NCBI GenBank assembly: GCA_907165275.2
Contig: OU015652.1
Span: forward strand, 2,309,001-2,373,000
Length of the DNA stretch: 64,000 nt
Direction: 5' to 3'
Source: Zygaena filipendulae
Taxonomy: Eukaryota; Arthropoda; Insecta; Lepidoptera; Zygaenidae
The notes beneath the pieces were generated by a model. It made no database searches. It had not been told where the DNA came from and worked only from the letters and a program-made list of their open reading frames with translations. Both the position numbers and the translations under genes were made by a program. This document shows positions 33,901 through 48,900 of the stretch, piece by piece (within the stretch, counting starts at the first letter, position 1; every line of letters begins with the position of its first letter).

Positions 33901-36900
33901 ACCCCTTTTTCTGTAATGAAGTAGTGTTTTAGGGACAATCCTAATAATAACAGTATAGCTTGGTTGCAACAAGCCCCTAAATGTATTTTGGTTTTGCTTA
34001 CAATGACATGATTTATCTCGCAGTCACAGAATAGTCACTGCACTTATAAAAGTACTGCATCAAATAATTTATAGAATATAATGTATTTAGATAAAGCACA
34101 GGCATATTATGTAACTACTTAGATATGATTACTTTTATATCTATTTCTATGCTTAATAGATCTGTAGGATACTAAGAAGGAACATAGTAGCAGATAACAG
34201 CAGATAGTTATCTGCTATTGTAAAGATAGCTGACTAACGGATGATGATAACATAACACAATGTAACTGAAGGTAGGGGTAGGTATGACCGAGACTATTAG
34301 CTGAGGACACATCTAAAACGAACTAGAAACTATTACAATTAATCGCATCAACATAGTTAGAAGTTGTACACCATACCAGATATCCGTAGGGAACACGGAG
34401 CAGTGCCTGGGACTTGCGACCCAGGTGTAGGTTTGATGGGGCCCCTTTACAATGCATGAACGCTCACCTCCACTGCTCGTGCTCCCGACTTAAGCAAACC
34501 TCTGGAAACAATTAGATGACGCAGCACACGTAATCACTATAGCCACGTAATCACTTGATACGACACTATAACTGCACTGAACCGAACACAAAATAACAAT
34601 GAACCGTCGCTTACGCATACCCGCAGTTTATATCAAGTTCTAACAAAGACGAGTCGGGCAATGGAGTGGAGCGGGGGAACGAACTTTTTACAACCGCTAT
34701 TCGCCGGCGGGAAACAACAGTTATTTTTAATGAAACTACCCTCTCGCCGACACGGCCATTCTGACGTGCGCACGGCCTCGTGCGCGCTAAGGATAGGTCG
34801 AATTCAACGAATTTTAACGCTCGTTCATCCTGACTCAAAACACTGGGTTACACTCTAGCTGTTCGATTTTACTGAACAACACACTTTCATTATATCTCGC
34901 CGATACGTTATCCTCACTGTCAACATGACGTTCTCCTCAGGGCCACAAACACACTCAACACTAAATACCGAAAAGTTGTGAGTCTTTTCTACCAACCACA
35001 TGGACCGGATGACATTGTCTTTGAGAAAGTTTTACACGATACAATAAGTCTGGACCGGACGAATGTGTCCCTTCGACCAACCTTTGGACCGGACGACATT
35101 GTCCCTACGACCAACTTTACCTAATAAGTCTGGACCGGACGAATGTGTCCCTTCGACCAACCCTTTGGACCGGACGACATTGTCCCTACGACCAACTTTG
35201 CCTAATAAGTCTGGACCGGACGAATGTGTCCCTTCGACCAACCACATGGACCGGACGACATTGTCCCTACGACCAGAAAGTAAATGTAGGAACCTCATGG
35301 CCGAAATGTGGACGCAAGAACAATCCCACTTCTGATGTAGGATACTAAGAAGGAACATAGTAGCAGATAACAGCAGATAGTTATCTGCTATTGTAAAGAT
35401 AGCTGACTAACGGATGATGATAACATAACACAATGTAACTGAAGGTAGGGGTAGGTATGACCGAGACTATTAGCTGAGGACACATCTAAAACGAACTAGA
35501 AACTATTACAATTAATCGCATCAACATAGTTAGAAGTTGTACACCATACCAGATATCCGTAGGGAACACGGAGCAGTGCCTGGGACTTGCGACCCAGGTG
35601 TAGGTTTGATGGGGCCCCTTTACAATGCATGAACGCTCACCTCCACTGCCCGTGCTCCCGACTTAAGCAAACCTCTGGAAACAATTAGATGACGCAGCAC
35701 ACGTAATCACTATAACTGCACTGAACCGAACACAAAATAACAATGAACCGTCGCTTACGCATACCCGCAGTTTATATCAAGTTCTAACAAAGACGAGTCG
35801 GGCAATGGAGTGGAGCGGGGGAACGAACTTTTTACAACCGCTATTCGCCGGCGGGAAACAACAGTTATTTTTAATGAAACTACCCTCTCGCCGACAGATC
35901 TATACATTTATTTATTTATTTGTTTATTAAAGCACACAACACAGATTACATGTTACTATAGTATTATGAATACATATTCGTACCCAATAAATAATTAAGT
36001 TCAGACATGTATCTAAAATTATGTATGCCTAGTCAGTAGGTAAGCATGACAGAGGGACGCAATATTTCTTATAATGTATAACTATGTTAGATAGCTAAAC
36101 AATTTTTTCTATTGGAGGATAAGTGCTTTGTTCATACAATGAACTCGTTGGGTCCAAAGCTGCCAGCATTGATGTTTTTGGCACCAAATTATATTCCTTC
36201 ATGTATAATGTGAACAAAGCGCTTATCCCATTCACCTATCCTATTGTTGTTACTAACAAAGGCATGGTGATGCTCACATCACATTATTTTTATTAAGCAT
36301 ATTGTATTTAAATAAATTTTGTTTATAATATTGAGGCTTGAAAGCAATATTTACAACGGTAAACTTTATAGGAGAGTGGCAGAGGGTGGCTGTGCAGAGG
36401 GTGAACTAGGTTCAATTTTTGAAAGCTTCCCTAGCCTTGCTAGTTACTTTTTGTGACTTACTTTTTTTTTAAATACCCAAACACACATCTTTCCAAAAAT
36501 GTTTACCTTAATGTGGGGATCAAACCACTAGATTGGGTGCTGACAACAACAAAAAAAAAACTACTATCTTTTGTTGAAAACAAGTATTTATATAGGCACT
36601 AAACACAATATAAGTACTCAATGGTTGTAGTTTATTTTTAGAATATAATTAATGGTTATCTTTTCAGGTTCAACCCCGCTTTCAACATAGCTAGCATAAA
36701 GCAAGTTGTAAATGAGGCAATAGAAAGAGGTGAGTCTGTAGCAATTGTAATTTTTATTAGTATAAAATATTTTTAAACTATTATTTACCTATACTGCCAT
36801 GTGTTAATATTAACAAAAATAATTACTTAACACTACCATTATGTAAGTATTGCTAGGTTCTATAAGTTCTCTTTCCATTATAATAAAATTAACATAGAGT

Positions 36901-39900
36901 TTAACTACTGGCCGACTAACTTCTTTGTAATGGTAATAGTTCCTTCCTGAAAGGAAGTCATTGACTAATAAATCTAATAATGATACAATATTAAGTTCAA
37001 ATTTATGCGAGTGAAACCGCTGCAACCAGATACTAGTTTTTTATACCTAGTATTAAACTCTTAAAAAGCATGTAATCAATGTAAAGTAAAAAGCCCAATT
37101 TCTCTACAGTAACTAGATTAATGTTGCACAAACATGTCAATTCCCAGATCTGAACTTTTTTATATTATTTATTACCAGAATATTGCCTGTGCCCGAATGC
37201 ATGATCTCTTTGTTTTTAAAAACAATGGATACGGATATGTGTATGTAATGTACATGCACAAACAGCGAAACTTTTAAAATAACTACAGCAATAAGTTCCT
37301 ATAGAGAAACTGACAGATCTCACTTTTAAAATATCATTACGAGAAACTCAACAACCTTAACAAATTAATGTTGAACACCCCCCCCCCCCCCCCCCCACCG
37401 TTCCCAAAAAAGATACTCTGCAAAATTTCATGATGATTGGTTGAGTACTTAAGGCGTGAAAGCATAACAAACAAACTCACATTCGCATTTGTAAGGACGA
37501 TCACTCCTACTAACTCCTTAGATTTAATAATTAAGTTGCACTTAACCAAATGCACTGACCAACGCTTTTTGTGTGTCTGTGTGTGTGTGTGTGTTTGTGT
37601 GTGTCCGTCCGTAAACAGTGGCGCCGGTTTCAGTGCGCATGCCGACCCCCACTCGTCTCAGGGACCTCATCAGGCAGATCCGGGCGGCTAGGACCGCCGC
37701 CGAGGAGCGTAGTGTCGTCAACAAAGAATGTGCTTATATTCGGTCCACCTTCAGAGAGGAAGACAGCGTTTGGAGGTCAGTATTACTCTTCACGAATTTC
37801 TTTAATCATGTTATTAGTTAGTCCCCGCGCAGTTTTTCCCGCGTCCTCTCCGGAATTCCCTCGGGAACTCTGTACCAGGATGGAAGTACCCTATACATTC
37901 CCAGAAATAAAATACTCATAACTGTACTCCAAATAGTCAACAGCTACCAAAAGGTTTTATCTGCATTAGTGTCGATATTCCCCGAGAACTGCATGTTGAT
38001 GAAAGGTATCCTATTTCCTATGTCACATATATCCATAAAACAATATACATAGATACTGCAATTTCCTATCAGTGATAGAAATTTTAGAATCGGTTCAGCT
38101 GTTCCAGAGATTATTCAGAACAGTATTCTGTGCTATGGCGAATTTATGTCGTGCGAGTATTTATTTTAACCAACTCGAATGATGATTCATTCCCCGTGCT
38201 TTAAGCGGTTTTCTCGAGAGAAGCAGTCGGCTCGTTTGGGGTAAACTATATCATCCCTCTTTATATCTATATTTGTTGGTATTGTCAGGCTTTATTTTCA
38301 AACTGAAAATGCATGCATAGTTTGAAAGGTTCAGGCACAGAAATATGTGGAAAGTAGCTTAATCCAAACTGTGATATTTCGTAATAAAATGAATTATTCA
38401 AAAAGTTTGCTTCGCGTAAGTAGAGCTTGTACCTTTATACTTGATCTAGATTCTAGATAAATAAATTAATGTCAAATATGGCCCTAACACAAATGGTTCT
38501 TTGCTTTAAGAAGTAAACTAATAAACGCTTTAATTTTCGTGTAGACGGTCACGCGATTCGGGACTGGGTGGGGTCGATATCTCCCCCACCACCCTCACAT
38601 CAGCTCTGATCCCAAATTACCCAAAGCGTGACCACCTATCAGGCCATCAAAGGCCTTGACTCGTATAGATATCGCTTGCATTGTGATTTTGCATCTCCTA
38701 TCACATAAAATGTTAAGATTCAAAATGTGTGGTAATGATGTTTATGTTTAACGGCCGCACTCTGAGTCTTTTTAACGATTACTTAATTTTAAGTACTTAA
38801 TTTTAAGTACTTAATTTTAAGTACTTAATTTTAAAACTGCTGCAATCACAGACGTTTGTCATTTAATGTTAAATGTCATTTAGCAAAGTTTAACAATTAG
38901 TTAAACGCCAATTAACATTAACTTAATGAACGTCTCTGATTGCGTCAGTTTTGTTTTAAAAATCTTTTCTTAAAATTAAGTAATCGTTAAAACGACTTGA
39001 GTGCGGCCGTAAGATGATAATAAAGTCGTTATCTAATGATGAATCAGTGTTTTCAAAGGAAATTCAATATTTTGATTTAACAGACTTTTATAAAAAGGAA
39101 GTTCTGATCACCGATCTCTCGTTGTACAGATGTCGCAACATAGCGAAACTCCTCTACATCCACATGCTGGGCTACCCGGCGCACTTTGGCCAGCTGGAGT
39201 GCCTCAAGCTGATCGCGAGTCCGCGTTTCACCGACAAGAGAGTCGGCTACCTGGGCGCCATGCTGCTCCTGGACGAGCGACAGGACGTGCATCTGCTGAT
39301 CACCAATTGTTTGAAGAAGTGAGTAATAGGCTAAGCATTTTGGTCATTGATGAATTTTTAAAGACGATCTAATTGTTATGGGGTCAGCGTACGTTTAAAG
39401 TAGAAAAAAAAGTGTTTTTTTTTATATTGTAACTAGCTGTCCCCCGCGATTTCATCCGCGGTAATTTCGGAGTTCCCGCGGTAATTGCGGGAAAAAAGTA
39501 CTCTATGTCCTTCAGTTCCCGAGGAAATTCCGGGATAAAAACTATCCTATCTTTTAAGTTGGACCCTATTATAAATGATTGCAAAATTTTATCAAAATCA
39601 GTTCAGTATTTTCGGAGTCCATCGCGGACAAACAACGTGACACGTGATTTATATATATTAGATAAAATTTGGACGCTGACAAGCAATAACATGTTAACTC
39701 ACAAAATTAAGTTATTGATACAGAATGCTTTATTGAGAGTTATAGAATGTTTTTTAATTATGTGTTTACTGTTTACCTTACTACGTTGTTTAGATACCAA
39801 CAAAATATTGAACGTAAATAAAATGTTGTCACAAAATGGCGCTATAATTTTAAAACACGATTTACTCAAAATTTCTCTAGTGTGGGTTAACACATTATTG

Positions 39901-42900
39901 CTTATCTATGTCCACTTATCACTTTACGAGTAAAGATACGGTTCACTTCCCGTTGCGCTTGTTCTTGTGTCTCAAAACTCACAAACTTGTTTTTTTTTTC
40001 GTGTACTGAAGATAGATTATTTCGATTCTTTGGGAAAATTTTGCATTTCGGCAAAAATATACGAATACTCGTATTCTTATTGGAATCGGCAGTGCCTTGT
40101 GTTACGTTTTTGCAAAAGATATTTTCCTAAACCCACTTGCTTAGCGATATCAATGTAGAAAGATTCTACTTCTACTACCACTAGATAATAACAACTTGTA
40201 TAATAGTGAATGTTATTAATAGTTATACAACATAAGTTGAGTAATTTCTTTTTATAACAAAACTATTTTCTCTGTTAGTCACTCAGGCACGTGTACCTTG
40301 CACCATAATATTTTGCAAATACATTTAGAATTTTCATTAAATAATATAATAGGTATAATAGTAGCAGCTTTAAACCTGCTTACTAAAATGCGAAATGCAT
40401 CGATACGTCATGTTTTTTTATTGAAAACAACATACGCGTCGAATTGAGAACCTTCTTTTTGGGAAGTCGGTTAATAAGATTCAACGATTTTCAAAAGTGA
40501 TGACATATTTCCGATGCTGAATGTACCACAGAACTAAGGTTGCTTCTATTTCTACTACATATTATATTTATTATTGTATTGTGCTGTATCCCGCGTGACA
40601 GATTTAAAATAGATTGATAAATGAGTGAGAAATTTTATGATTGGTTGAGTAGATATTAGGCGTGAAAGCGTTTTAGTTAAGGTGATGTAATTTAGTTAAA
40701 TATTAATTAATTGTAAGCTAACAGTGTAAAACTAAACTGATGAAAAAAGGTGAAAGACCGTATTTATTTTCGTAATCTGTAGAATAAGGTTAACGTGTAG
40801 TTAAAATGCAGAGTCCCAACGGAATACTGTGTGTGCGCTTTGTATTAAAATTAACAGCATGATAACATTATACTTCACGTTGTGTTGTTATCTAAGTTTA
40901 CCTCCTAATTAGCACAAGTCGTTGACTTCATGCTTGCATGCAGCTGACGGATACCAATTCTAATTGGCTTTCGAAAATTCCGTTTTTGCTAAAAGGCTTT
41001 AAAGTTAAAGAAACTATTTTATATTCACCGGATAGGTATAGGCTCCCGCAGGAAATATCTACAAATTTTTAAGTTTAGAATGAATTAACACCGTGAATCA
41101 TCAATATAAACTCAATTGGCACACAATTGGGAATCAATGTCGGCTCGCTTGAACGCATTAAAGTCAATGCCATGGACCTATTGAGCTGTTCAGCGTTAAT
41201 TTTCCACTGCTGTGATTTGTTTTGAAACTCAAGCTTTTGTTTCTACTATTATAGCCTCAAAGTCTTGTACCCTCAAAGTATGCTTCAATAGCGCTCCTCT
41301 ACTGAAGATATTGTCTGTCTCGCTCATCGCACAGGGAGAATGATCAGTACTTAAGAGCTATCCAGTTTGAGTAGTGTTTCTCCAAAGTAAATACATAATT
41401 TGATAATGTTTCTTTACATTCATAAAATACTAATGTTTCTTTATCGATTCATGAAATTCGAACAAGTAAATAAAGCAATATTGCTGGCCCAATCACATTC
41501 CCTGTGTCATCAAAAATAAGCAAAGCCCCTGAGAGAAAAATTGGGATTTGGTCGGTAAAGTTCACGACTGAAAGTTCCTCACCGAAGATCGGTCACCAGC
41601 ATTCCTGCTACCAGTGTTCGGTTCGAGCCCATATTTGGTCAGTAAACTGTTGTTGTTTGCAAATTATTGATACCGCGCGGGATAGGTAACTGACAGCTGG
41701 TCTCTGATATTGTGTCGCCAACGATTTGGTTTCGGTCGCCCCGTTGGGCGATCTCGATCTCATTGATTTCTCTCCGTGTAGAGTGTCCAGCCCCCTTAGC
41801 CAAGTTGACAATCTACAATCGTTAACGCATAGAAAACTAGAATGGAAAACTTTGGTCAGCCAATCAAAACTCTAGCTTTACGTGACCACTTGAAAACTAG
41901 TTTTGATTGGCTGATCAAGTGGCATGATAGATGATTACTTATGTTTTCTACGCGTTAACGATTGTAGAATGTCAACTGGGCTAACCCTGCAGGACGTGGT
42001 ATAGGCAAGAGACCTCGATTAGTTCAGGAAGAAAGTTGTGTAGACTGTAGATCTCTAACGCACTTGTTTCGCTCGCCTAGTATGAGTAAATAGGCTATTT
42101 GACTAATATATTTTTTTAGTCCGTCTTGTAGATTAATAAAAAATATTGGACATGTATTTTTTCTTTTTTTACGTAATCAGAAAATGACAGCGTTACATTG
42201 AGTTGAAATTTCGGGTGACGTCACTAACTAGTGCAGTTTGTATGGCGGCTTGTAGCGGTAAGTGACGTCACGAGCCCCCACCCTAAACTTTAATGCGCTT
42301 TATCTCTGTGTATTTTCATTTATTTGAAAAAATAAAAAATACGTATTTAATGATTTTTAATTTAAAAAAATTATTATTATTATTATAGTCGCATTAGGTT
42401 AGCCTGTAAGAGCTTGATGATTGTTTTTGAAATAAATAAATGGACAAACCCCCCGCAGCGACCTGAACAGCAACACCCAGTTCGTGGTGGGCCTGGCGCT
42501 GTGCACGCTGGGCGCCATCGCCTCGCCGGAGATGGCGCGCGACCTCGCCTCCGAGGTGGAGCGGCTGATCAAGTCGCCCAACGCGTATATCAAGAAGAAG
42601 GCGGCGCTGTGCGCGTTCCGTATCATCAGGCGGGTGCCCGACCTCATGGAGATGTTCCTGCCAGCCACGAGGAGTTTGCTGACGGAGAAGAATCACGGTG
42701 AGAAACAATTACCCTGATTTATACTTCAAATAACGAAAAGGTTAATGCGCTTTTGTTATGATATATTATTGCTAGCTGTTCAAACCGGTTTCACCCACCT
42801 TCCCAGGGGAATTCCGTGATAAAAGTACCTTTTCTGTATTTCCGTCAACATGTAGTATGCACATTTTAATGCAGTTTCACCCGCATTAATTTCGGTGTTT

Positions 42901-45900
42901 CCGCGGGGATTCCAAAATAAAAAGTATCCTATGTCCTTCTCTTCCTTACCCTTGACAGCGTGTAGGCGTAGGCATTATTTCATGACGATCGTTTGAGCCG
43001 TTAAGGCGTGAAAGCGTAACAAACTTTCACATTTATAATAGTAAGAATGTATCTGTTAATATTCTACAAACAACACTTTCTGCAAAATATCTTGTGGTTG
43101 TAGTTGACTGGCAGAGAATGCCACAATGGCATTAAGTCCGCCTTTTGTATCATGTTGTGCAAAAAGTTTAAATAAATAAATTATTATAGTACCCTATCTA
43201 ATTTCTTCCCCTGCGTCCCGTTATCAACGCGTGTAAACATTCGCAGGTGTCCTTATCACGGGCGTGACGCTTATCACCGAGATGTGCGAGAACAGTCCCG
43301 ACACGCTCAACCACTTCAAGAAGGTGCGTACCGCCGGCGTTCTCTCAACTAATTCATACTTATTTGATCTTAGCGTAAGGTAGATATTATTTTGTCACGC
43401 AAATTTAGTTTTTTTTTGTAATAGATGGTACACCCGGAAGATCTACCTTTTAAGTAGCTTGCCACAAGCGCGTCAACGTCAAGCCCAGTGATTTAGAATT
43501 TCAATTAACACAATTCCTTTTTCGGGAAACAGATTGCGATAGTAAAGGCTTATATATTTTGTTGTAATTATATATTTTAATTGAAGTATAAAGAAGATGA
43601 CAACCAAAACCCCGTTCGATTGTCTTCTTTAGTTTAAATCGCGGTGTGCGTACATAGTAGGTACATACCCACAGACAGACGGACAGGAATTCTGAAAATA
43701 ATTAATTTTTCATGCAAATCGTAATATTATTTTGTAAATAAATTTAACAGCAATATCTGTTATTGTAAACAGGTAAACAATATCGTAATATATTTCAAGA
43801 AAAAAACATTTAATACCTATTTGCCTGTTATACATGACACACAATATAGTGGACACATAGATACAAGGAAACGGTGTTAAATTAAACTAAGGTCGTATTT
43901 TGTATTTAAGCCTATGATAATTCATTCTTGTAACTATTAAAAATATACATAAATCCGTTAATTATAGAGAAAACATTGTTGATTTAAAAAAAACCGCTGG
44001 TTTACGCGGTCTCTTTTAAGTCTGACTTAAAAGCCAAATCCGATTTTAGGTTAGGTTTGTTTACAATCTGCGATTTCACCGTCACTTAACATCATGTCTG
44101 TCCAGAAGTTAAAAAAAAGTCGCGGAACGTACATGGAGTTACGTTAGTAATTTTACCATCTAAACTTGACCTGGGGACTTCATTGTTTCGACCACTCTGT
44201 ATAGATAAGTTTGCTACAATACAAAATAAACTAATTTGGTTTGTGTTCTCCCGTAGGAGAGCGGGCAGCGCGAGGTAAACATAAACAACGCTGGTCCTTG
44301 CACTCTTGAACTATGTATATTATACATACATATATACATTACGTACAATTTTGTTTTAATATCTGATGACATTGTTTGCGCAACTATGATCTACATATCT
44401 GCCTAATCACAATGATAAGGCAACCAATCCGAGACTAATTTCAGACTCTACTAATTAAAATTGGCGTTCGTAATTTAAAATGTATACATTTATTTTTTTA
44501 TTATTCTTTTATAAAAATTTGTAATATTCAGTTATATTAACTTCCGCGAGAGTGATAGGGAAGGAATAGTTGAATATATTTAAAAAAGGAATACTTTGTT
44601 GCGTTGTTCAACAATGTCATTAGACCATAAATAAAAGCATGATGGCCCTATACTTTTTGGTTCTGGTCTTCGTCGTCGTCTACGTATTATTATTCTTATC
44701 TCTATGTATTTGATACTGTAAAGAAAAAGCTTTACTTATTGCTTTTACAATATGCCGTTCAAGTGAGGCATGCAGGTTGGCTATGTTTTTTTTGTAAAAT
44801 CATGAACGTGTGCTTTAACGTTCACCTCCAAGTTGGAGGAGACGTCCTCCAATATGGTTAAGATCTGGCTAGAACAAGTTAGTTTTACTATGATTGTTTG
44901 CTGAAGATACTGTTCAAACGTTAAATTCTGCTTGATAGTGTTTTCGTAGCAATGTGTAAGGCTTTTTCCCTGGGCAGTTTGATGATAATCATCAATGCAT
45001 TGAATTGCTGACGTAGTCAATAGTGCATTTCTATCGCGTGCCCAATTAAGTACACATTTGGTGCGTTATATGTACTTTATTATTTTATTTATTGAACATG
45101 AATTTCGAAGGTAGTTTGAAATTGGAAAAAGAAAAACTATAATATAAGTATGTTACAAACACTTGTTTACTAACACACAACAAGTTTGTCAGTACGCAAA
45201 ACATTACAGAAGTACATGTGACTAACATACAGATTGTTTTATTCTAGTTTAATAATTATTTTGGGTTACACACATATTTAACATAGAAGAAATATTTTCA
45301 TTATAAGTAGGCGTTTTTATAAAATTAAAAAATATTTAAACAGGAAAGCTATTTATTTTGATTTGTTACTTTTTTGCATATTTTCTTTTTTGTATTTTTA
45401 TTATCAGTGAACGCAATGTATGATGGTTAAATACCTAAATTCTGATACTTACTTTTGAACTTATGTATAATGTAATTGTTTAATTTAAATGGTATACATT
45501 ATTATGATTGTTCATTAAAATCCAACGAATGCCTGAAACTTTTATTGTATCGTATGTGTACATCTTTTTGATTGCAAAATGAAAGTGATCATTGCTTTTT
45601 ATGTAAAAATACATTTGGTCAGTTTGTTTCAAATTGTACCATGTGTGAAAGGTGTTAAAGTCTGTTATACGTTGACAGATTGTACCGAACCTGGTGAGGA
45701 TATTGAAGAACCTCATACTGGCGGGATACTCGCCGGAGCACGACGTCAGCGGCGTGTCAGATCCCTTCCTGCAGGTGATGACTAAGAACCTCCTTTTTTA
45801 TGTCAGTTAAAAAAGCCATGGCGACAGACTTTTTGGCGTGATACACTCGCCTTTCCGACTTGTCGCCGGTACTTAAAGTACGATGTACAATGTAAAATGT

Positions 45901-48900
45901 GTTTACTAGCGACACACTTAAAAGAATTACAATAAGCAAAATATTATGTCAAGGCAAATAATGAACCGAACCAAACAAATAGCAATCGATCAAAAAATGA
46001 TTTTATCCGAAAAAAAAATGACAATTCGATTATAAAAAAATGACAATTCGATTACAAAAAAATGACAATAGGGTACTTGCATGAATTTTTTTTTTCAGTC
46101 TATTTTAAAGATATATGGCCTACTTAAACAAAGTAAGAAAAAGAAAAAAAATATATGCATAAATTAATTAAATAGAGCGTTTCAAAGTTCCTACTTTAGA
46201 CTTTACCGCCGAAACGCGGAATGACGTCACTTGTTCAAAATTACGCCTTATTAATCTGTGATAGAAATGTCACTGTCGTATTGACAGGATCATGTGACAC
46301 TGACAGACAGGTAACTTCAATATCCAAAAGCGAAATTAAGGTTGAACTGTGTCGAGTTACTTCCAAAAGTTCCAGTAAAGAATCGAAATGCATCTTACCG
46401 ATGCATTTTAAAGTAAAAAACTTCAGAAAATAAAAAAAATGCATTGACTGTATGCACTTGGTTTCTTTTGCCTTCTCTGAAAGAGGTAAATGTTTCCTAA
46501 AAAAATAAAAGTGATGTCATGTGTTAAGCTTGGCTGTGATTGGTGTTTCGTTGCAACGTTCCGTTTCACAAAATTAAAAGTTGAATATTTTGAAAACTAT
46601 TGAAAATTTTTTACTAAATCTTTCACGATAACGCTTTTCTAAGGCTCTATTTTTGAAATATTGACACAATTTCTTATAATAAATTTCATGCAAGTACCCT
46701 ATTCGATTATAAAAAAGTGTCAATTCAATCTCTCTCTCGCAGGTAAAGATCCTGCGGCTGCTCCGGATACTGGGCAGGAACGACGCGGACGCGTCGGAGG
46801 CGATGAACGACATCCTCGCGCAGGTGGCCACCAACACGGAGACCAGCAAGAACGTCGGCAACACCATCCTCTACGAGACCGTGCTCTCCATCATGGACAT
46901 CAGGTGGGCCATGTTGTGTAGATACGACTAGATGGACAGATAGAAAGAAAGATAACTCTATATTGTAGGTAGTAGGCGGTCTTACCGCTCAGAGCGATCT
47001 CTTCCAGGCAAATAGGAAAATTGTAAAAGAACACGCACACTTATTCCGGAAATCCCGCGGGAGCTCCGAAATTAACGCGTCGTGAAACCGCGAGGAACAC
47101 CTAGTAACGTTATATAAAGAATAAAGATTATACAACGTGTTAATGAATAACTGAAAACCTGATACACCCCATTTAAAAAATTAATCAATAATATGATTAA
47201 AATATATTTTATGTCGAAAAAATTTATACTTTAAAAGTTATTCAACATTAGTTTGGAGGTGACCTATCTACGAAATTCTAAGCGCTACGCAAGCATCTAC
47301 CGGTTCGATTTTTTTGCTGCGGGCGGCGTACGCGCTAAATATTGTATTATAAATAACTAACTGTCCCCCGCGATTTCATCCGCGGTAATTTCGGAGTTCC
47401 CGCGGGAATTCCGGGAAAGTTGGATCATATTATAAATGGTTACAAAAATTTATCAAAATCCGTTCAGTAGTTTCGGAGTTCATCGCGGACAAACAACGTG
47501 ATACGTGATTTATATACATATACTAGCTGTCCCCCGCGATTTCATCCGCGGTAATACCGGAGTTCCCGCGGGAATTCCGGGATAAAAACTATCCTATCTT
47601 TTAAGTTGGGCCAAATACAACATAGTGACCAAATTGCATCACAATCGATTCAGTAGTTTCTGAGTCCATCGCGGACAAACAACGTGACACGTGATTTATA
47701 TATATTAGATTAGATTTAGACATGGGCTAGTAAAAATGAAAAAATACAACCTATATTAAAACACAATGCGATCGAATTTCATGCCTCCTCATCCCTCTTA
47801 GAAATTCCGAGAAATTCACTGACAGTTACTCTCAACTCGCTGTCAACCCTAAAATACGCACACACGCACTATGAATGTATGTGCGTACACGCCAGCTGTG
47901 TTTGCTTGTGGGACAGTAGTTGAATCAGTGCATTTGTCACCGGGCTGGGCTGATACACCCGTCAGGTCGGAGAGCAGCCTGCGCGTGCTGGCGGTGAACA
48001 TCCTGGGCCGGTTCCTGCTGAACAACGACAAGAACATCCGCTACGTGGCGCTGAACACGCTGCTGCGGACCGTGCACGCCGACACGTCCGCCGTGCAGCG
48101 CCACCGGACCACCATCCTCGAGTGCCTGAAGGTGATCACCGACCACCGACCACCAAACGATCACACCATTTTTACAAACGATCATTGACGTAGATTTTAT
48201 CCCATTTTGTCACGTCCAAAAGTCATAATATTCACTTAAAAAAATGGGCATATTGACTAATTTTTTTCTGAGTCCGTCTTGTAGATTAATGAAAAATATT
48301 GGACACGTATTTTATCTTTTTTACGTCATCAAAAAATAACGGCGATACATTGAGTTGAAATTTCGCGTGACGTCACTATCGGGACAGTTTGTATGGCGGT
48401 TTTAGCGGTTAGTGACGTCACGACCCCCTCACCCTAAACTTTAATACGCTTTAGCTTTGTATATTTTCATTTTTTGAAAAAAAAAAATAATACGCATCTA
48501 GTTTTTTTTTTTTATTTTCCAATTGACGAACTAATTAGAATTTTGATTTTCAAAAGTAGTCAACAACCCTATTGCCACTGCGTTCATTGACCCCGCCCCC
48601 GGCAGGATCCGGACGTGTCGATCCGGCGGCGCGCCATGGAGCTGTCGTTCGCGCTCGTCAACGGGCAGAACATCCGCGGCATGATGAAGGAGCTGCTGCT
48701 GTTCCTGGAGCGCTCGGACGCCGAGTTCAAGGCGCACTGCTCGAGCGCGATGGTGCTGGCGGCCGAGCGGCACGCGCCCTCCAACAAGTGGCACCTTGAC
48801 ACGCTGTTCAAAGTGCTGCTGCAGGTGGGTGTGCGACCTGTGTCCCGTCAAGCTTAAAGTACACACTATCCTTACAACATTTTACGACTTGACTAATACT

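Larger units (their letters stand above)
34163..35896 (+). mobile_element. Miniature LTR retrotransposon (TRIM-like), 1.73 kb
   Basis: Two direct repeats (34,163-34,752 and 35,336-35,896), each starting TGTAGGATACTAAG and ending CGCCGACA, bracket a 583-bp noncoding interior. A 4-bp duplication GATC flanks the whole (34,159-34,162 and 35,897-35,900). TG...CA ends and the duplication are LTR hallmarks. No gag or pol is present. I could not find a convincing primer-binding site or polypurine tract. It lies in the AP-1 gamma intron before exon 2, in gene orientation by the TG...CA order alone. Confidence 0.75.

Noticed and set aside
34661..35358. Frames in the 34.6-35.4 kb region as a repeat protein
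   Set aside because: All lie in the LTR or in the tandem ggaccggacga units; period near 80 nt is not a multiple of three in every unit, so no repeat protein is maintained.
39505..39933. 142-codon plus-strand frame
   Set aside because: Begins inside a GC-cored repeat and runs into AT-rich DNA; no family resemblance or splice support.
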